Positions 17,701 through 19,936 of a DNA stretch of 19,936 nt are shown here, piece by piece. The notes below the pieces were generated by a model. It worked only from the letters and a program-made list of their open reading frames with translations. It did no database searches and had not been told where the DNA came from. The position numbers and the translations under genes are program-made. The DNA is from Bacteroidales bacterium UBA3663 (GTDB taxonomy: Bacteria > Bacteroidota > Bacteroidia > Bacteroidales > UBA3663), in NCBI GenBank assembly GCA_002373755.1, contig DFJU01000100.1:1-19936 (forward strand), written 5' to 3'. How positions within the stretch are numbered: position 1 is the first letter of the stretch; every line of letters starts with the position of its first letter.

Positions 17701-18051
17701 CTTGCTGGCATAACCCAAGACGACGACATCGTCAAGAACTGAATTGTTTTCCTCAAGTTCAATCTTCATTGGTGTTCCTGGAGTGGCAACAACCTCTTTT
17801 GTTACCATTCCGACATAAGAAACTGAGAGTTTGCTTTTGTCATTCTTCAACTTCAATGTGAACTTACCATCGAAGTCGGTCATGATACCGTTTCCAGTAC
17901 CCTTTTCCACTACGGAGGCTCCGACAACCGGGTCACCAAAGTTATCAATCACCGTGCCCGACACAGACGACTGCGCGAGAATCGACGGGAATAAGAACAA
18001 GGAACCCAATAAAATCAAAAGACTCCGAAGAAATGTGCATGACACTTTCAT
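14731..18051 (-). CDS. SusC-like TonB-dependent outer-membrane transporter
   Basis: A 1106-residue SusC/RagA family importer that moves glycan fragments through the outer membrane using TonB energy. The signal peptide ends near residue 26 (FPSILAQ). A CarboxypepD_reg-like domain follows at about 29-100 (SVSGTVIDNFGDPVVGASV). A TonB-box-like VLDDVVVLGYA sits at about 105-115, and the plug covers about 120-235 with the SusC signature IDILKDASLTAIYGAKGGNG at 205-224. The rest is a 22-strand barrel ending in a terminal Phe. There is no N-terminal STN domain, so it is not expected to signal to an anti-sigma factor. It is the first gene of the operon, partner of the SusD-like protein 15 bases downstream, and has a promoter at 18186-18217. 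Confidence 0.97.
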   Translation of the reverse strand: MKVSCTFLRSLLILLGSLFLFPSILAQSSVSGTVIDNFGDPVVGASVVEKGTGNGIMTDFDGKFTLKLKNDKSKLSVSYVGMVTKEVVATPGTPMKIELEENNSVLDDVVVLGYASKARKDLTGSVGSVSGGKLEVVPVTSASVALQGKISGVQVTTVDGQPGADVNIRIRGGSSITQSNEPLYIVDGFQQDNINDIPPADIQSIDILKDASLTAIYGAKGGNGVVIVTTKSAQAGKVKVTLNANMSVSHLSKKLDLMNAQEFVAYQYQWHACNGTRSTNAKFFKANFGNPYDIDMYSTLPTHDWQDEVMGETPINYATNVNIGGGSDKVKFNLSVSNSEDKGIILGSGVRRTTFNLKTDIQITNKLTLKVNPKFTFRRDEGAGGDNVGTGGIIDVLKYRPTNGLREYGYIDPSYADPNEEELFNYTNPKSDIAINQLLKHTYNYSTGLALEWKPIKGLVLRSEGTIGFKWFDQSRFYGHLTSKAVDNQPVAILTNKDSFSYLWTNTASYSRTIQEDHNLFFLLGQEINQSSTDVEEMKAIHFSTEMTARDAWNKMQRGEAKSIVTTPGSFDRMASFFGKIDYNFAHKYLLSFTARADGSTKFAPGNQWGFFPSVSGAWVLSEEKFLEYVDWIDQLKLRAAFGQTGNNRIDSDSWRSLYDIADEGGPAFGEKTTYGEMYYKNSLGTTTFNEDLKWETIVTRNIAVDWTMFSGRLTVTPEIYWNTTKDLLYEANLDPTVGGVKQVKNIGQVTSKGVELSITGDILRGKNYVLSGFFNLGLNKRKIDKLNGTDNVFWDQDDRWKSDYNDYCMRVGDETGLIYGFVYDGLYQFDEFYFDPLNNYAAVPWGSSSTDNGTSSNCAPRGDGYVTVINDISGDSNSGKATLPGKPKFKDLDGDGRITENDRTVIGNTNPRFQGGFGFNGQYKNWDFAINFTYMLDFDLNNATAYTLSSSKDNKNKFYNVLAKFKDGWQYNDIDGSLSGTKGDILYKLYYVDDCVNIYKKANEGRTLWNPADVTKNITNSYFIEDASFVRCSDITVGYTLPEKWTKKAGISKARFYASAGNLFIITNYSGYDPEVDIQTDLTCGMDYNRYPRSRSFVFGTNITF

Positions 18052-18185
18052 AGAGATTTTTGGTTATTATTAATATTGTAGTTAATTAAGTTAATGCCTG
18101 TCCGACAGTTCGGATCATGGTATATAAATTGAGAGAAAGTTCTGTTTTGTATGCCATCGAATAATGGATTGCACGAAAAACGGCG

Positions 18186-18217
18186 CAAAGTAAACAAATA
18201 TTTAACACAATTGCAAA
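18186..18217 (-). promoter_or_regulatory. susC operon promoter (Bacteroidetes type)
   Basis: On the minus strand TTTG (18217-18214) is followed after 20 bases by TTACTTTG (18193-18186), one mismatch from TAnnTTTG. Transcription would start near 18180, leaving a leader of about 130 bases before the susC ATG. No binding site for a regulator is recognisable. Confidence 0.6.
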
Positions 18218-18335
18218 TTTTTATAAAGACTAAAAAACAGATTGAACCATTTTTTCCCTTTTTCCTGCACAGAAATTGAACCTTTCTACCTCGTAGTGTA
18301 CTCAAAACGCATTTTTTAGCCACTCCCATCCTCTC

Positions 18336-18484
18336 CGCTACATTGCTACAGTGCTACAGTTCCCAAAGAAGTCCGTATTATGACAAAGAAAAATTTATAT
18401 TATATATATTTATATATATAATATAAAAATATTTTGAAAGAAAAAACATCATATCTTCAACTGTAGCACTGTAGCAACGTAGCG
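18336..18484. mobile_element. MITE-like element with 26-base inverted ends
   Basis: CGCTACATTGCTACAGTGCT (start of the left arm, 18336-18361) is the reverse complement of the right arm 18459-18484 with a single mismatch. Between them sits a second, AT-only palindrome at 18395-18426 (two 14-base arms, loop TTTA). The whole is 149 bases, codes for nothing and has the form of a miniature inverted-repeat element. No clear target-site duplication is visible, so mobility is not proven. Confidence 0.5.
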
Positions 18485-18500
18485 AAAGACATGGCTTTTT

Positions 18501-18675
18501 GTTTGTTGGGTAGAGACGCGATAATATCACGTCTCTACAGCCCCTGCCCATTCTGGAACTCGCCATTGCGTTTGTTAGGTAGAGACGCGATAATATCACG
18601 TCTCCACAGCCCTGCCCATTCTGGAACTCGCCATTACGTTTGCTGGGTAGAGACGCGATAATATCACGTCTCTAC
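18501..18675. repeat. Three tandem ~69-base units with 29-base near-palindromes
   Basis: The near-palindrome GTAGAGACG-CGATAATATCA-CGTCTCTAC occurs at 18510-18538, 18579-18607 (one change, GTCTCCAC) and 18647-18675, with periods of 69 and 68. Between copies lies a conserved spacer (CAGCCCCTGCCCATTCTGG, then AACTCGCCATT). Its 9-base arms are identical to those of the palindromes at 7022-7348, but the centres differ. Confidence 0.9.
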
Positions 18676-18904
18676 TCGGCGGCCCATACATACGAACGTC
18701 CCTTTTACTCCATTTTTACTCCCTTTCAATCACCCTTTCATATAAATACCCTCATAATACCCTTATAGTAGGAAACGGCCGGCTACATTCGATTGTACAC
18801 GGAAGAAGTCAACAATAAAGGCATGAGATTGCAAATGGACTTCAAACGCAAGTCGCTACGTCATTTTTTTGGCCACATACTGACTAATCTTTCTGATAAT
18901 TTCG

Positions 18905-18912
18905 TAATTTTG
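18905..18912 (+). promoter_or_regulatory. typA promoter -7 box
   Basis: TAATTTTG followed by CGC is an exact TAnnTTTG box 42 bases before the typA ATG. I find no good TTTG at the expected upstream distance; the nearest is at 18868-18871, 33 bases away. Confidence 0.5.
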
Positions 18913-18954
18913 CGCGGCAAATTTCATTTAAGGTAGAAAATAGATCTATTAGTT

Positions 18955-19936
18955 ATGCAACAGAACGTGCGAAACATCGCCATCATCGCCCACGTCGATC
19001 ACGGCAAGACAACCATCGTCGATAAAATGCTTTATGCGGGCAACCTCTTCCGCGAGAATCAGGCCACCACCGACTTAATGCTTGACAACAACGAGTTGGA
19101 ACGTGAACGTGGAATTACAATCTTAAGCAAGAACGTTTCCATCAACTATAAAGGGACAAAAATCAACATCATCGACACTCCAGGCCACTCCGACTTTGGT
19201 GGTGAGGTGGAGCGCGTGCTCAACATGGCCGACGGCTGCCTGCTGCTGGTCGATGCATTCGAAGGACCAATGCCTCAGACCCGCTTCGTGCTCCAGAAGG
19301 CACTGCAAATCGGTCTGAAACCAATCGTTGTGGTCAACAAGGTCGATAAGCCGAACTGTACGCCCGATTTGGCACAGGAGAAGGTGTTCGACCTCATGTT
19401 CAACCTCGGCGCAACCGAAGAACAGCTTGATTTCGTGACCATTTTCGGCTCGGCCAAGCAGGGCTGGATGTCAACCGACTGGAAAAAGCCGACCGACAAC
19501 GTGCTGCCATTGCTGGACGCCATTCTGGAGAACATTCCTGCACCAGAAATCATTGAGGGTCCTACACAGATGCTGATCACATCGCTGGAATATTCAAGTT
19601 TCGTTGGACGTATCGCAGTCGGGCGCGTTCACCGCGGTTCAATCAAGGCTGGTCAGGACGTGCTGCTGATGCACCACACCGACGATGGCATCGTGAGCAA
19701 GAAAGTACGCGTGAAGGAGCTTTACACCTTCGAGGGCATGGGCAAAAAGAAGGTCGATGAGGTATTCTCGGGCGACATCTGTGCCATGACCGGCATCGAG
19801 GGCTTCGAAATCGGCGACACCATCAGCGATGTGGAGGCTGCCGAAGCAATGCCACGCATCACCGTCGATGAACCTACGATGTCGATGCTCTTCACAATCA
19901 ATGACTCGCCATTCTTCGGCAAGGACGGCAAGTTCG
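18955..19936 (+). CDS. typA: Ribosome-associated GTPase BipA/TypA, 3' end missing
   Basis: Translational GTPase of the EF-G-like family that binds 70S ribosomes and assists 50S assembly, growth at low temperature and stress responses. The first 327 residues are present. The GTP site is complete: P-loop AHVDHGKT (12-19), switch I RGIT (52-55), DTPGH (74-78), NKVD (128-131) and SAKQG near 165-169. Domain II begins near residue 205 ([20 protein letters not shown]). The start [19 protein letters not shown] matches BipA rather than LepA or EF-G. It is divergent from susC and unrelated to the operon in function. Confidence 0.97.
   Translation, partial: MQQNVRNIAIIAHVDHGKTTIVDKMLYAGNLFRENQATTDLMLDNNELERERGITILSKNVSINYKGTKINIIDTPGHSDFGGEVERVLNMADGCLLLVDAFEGPMPQTRFVLQKALQIGLKPIVVVNKVDKPNCTPDLAQEKVFDLMFNLGATEEQLDFVTIFGSAKQGWMSTDWKKPTDNVLPLLDAILENIPAPEIIEGPTQMLITSLEYSSFVGRIAVGRVHRGSIKAGQDVLLMHHTDDGIVSKKVRVKELYTFEGMGKKKVDEVFSGDICAMTGIEGFEIGDTISDVEAAEAMPRITVDEPTMSMLFTINDSPFFGKDGKF

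Larger units (their letters stand above)
18052..18954. other. Non-coding region between susC and typA
   Basis: Both flanking genes read outward. The region holds the susC leader (with a small TCCGA/TCGGA hairpin at 18101-18114) and promoter, a 149-base MITE-like element (18336-18484), a 69-base tandem array (18501-18675), an unremarkable stretch at 18676-18900 in which I see nothing, and the typA -7 box at 18905-18912. Confidence 0.75.

Noticed and set aside
18501..18675. Possible CRISPR array
   Set aside because: There are only three units, the spacers are the same in every unit, and no cas genes are near. The same applies to the array at 6967-7415.
18823..18936. 37-codon frame upstream of typA (MRLQMDFKRKSL...)
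   Set aside because: It overlaps the typA -7 box and leader and has no promoter or family likeness.

Overview
The window looks like chromosomal DNA of a Bacteroidales bacterium, most likely Prevotella-like or a close relative. The evidence is a SusC/SusD outer-membrane pair, lipoproteins with acidic residues just after the lipobox cysteine, a secreted protein with a C-terminal tail resembling the type IX secretion sorting signal, and promoters of the Bacteroidetes type (TTTG about 20 bases upstream of TAnnTTTG). I cannot name the species.

Positions 1-5445 (minus strand) hold three housekeeping genes read leftward: endonuclease IV (nfo), a secreted S9-family serine peptidase and the ATP-dependent protease Lon, which runs off the left edge before its catalytic residues. 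The nfo-peptidase gap is 31 bases and the peptidase-lon gap is 97 bases. MazG is transcribed divergently (5556-6398) from a promoter that physically overlaps the nfo promoter.

Positions 6399-7567 contain no convincing protein gene. They hold a weak terminator for mazG, a probable independently transcribed small RNA with its own promoter and strong terminator, an AT-rich stretch with short dispersed repeats, and a tandem array of about 150-base units, each with a perfect 28-base palindrome.

Positions 7568-18051 (minus strand) form a five-gene operon of the polysaccharide-utilisation type: SusC-like TonB-dependent transporter, SusD-like lipoprotein, a large beta-helix lipoprotein resembling DUF4957/DUF5123 proteins of pectin loci, a small lipoprotein, and a secreted multi-beta-sandwich protein. 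A strong terminator at 7511-7541 closes it and a promoter lies about 130 bases upstream of susC. SusC/SusD would bind and import oligosaccharides; the other three look like surface glycan-binding or accessory proteins. No glycoside hydrolase, polysaccharide lyase or dedicated regulator is in the window, so the degradative part must lie elsewhere.

Positions 18052-18954 are non-coding: the susC leader and promoter, a 149-base MITE-like element with 26-base inverted ends, and a second tandem array whose palindromes share the same 9-base arms as the first. The two related arrays therefore bracket the operon. The window ends inside the gene for the translational GTPase BipA/TypA.

The most interesting material is non-coding: the paired palindrome arrays, the MITE-like element and the small RNA candidate. 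I see no new defence or mobile system encoded by proteins here.
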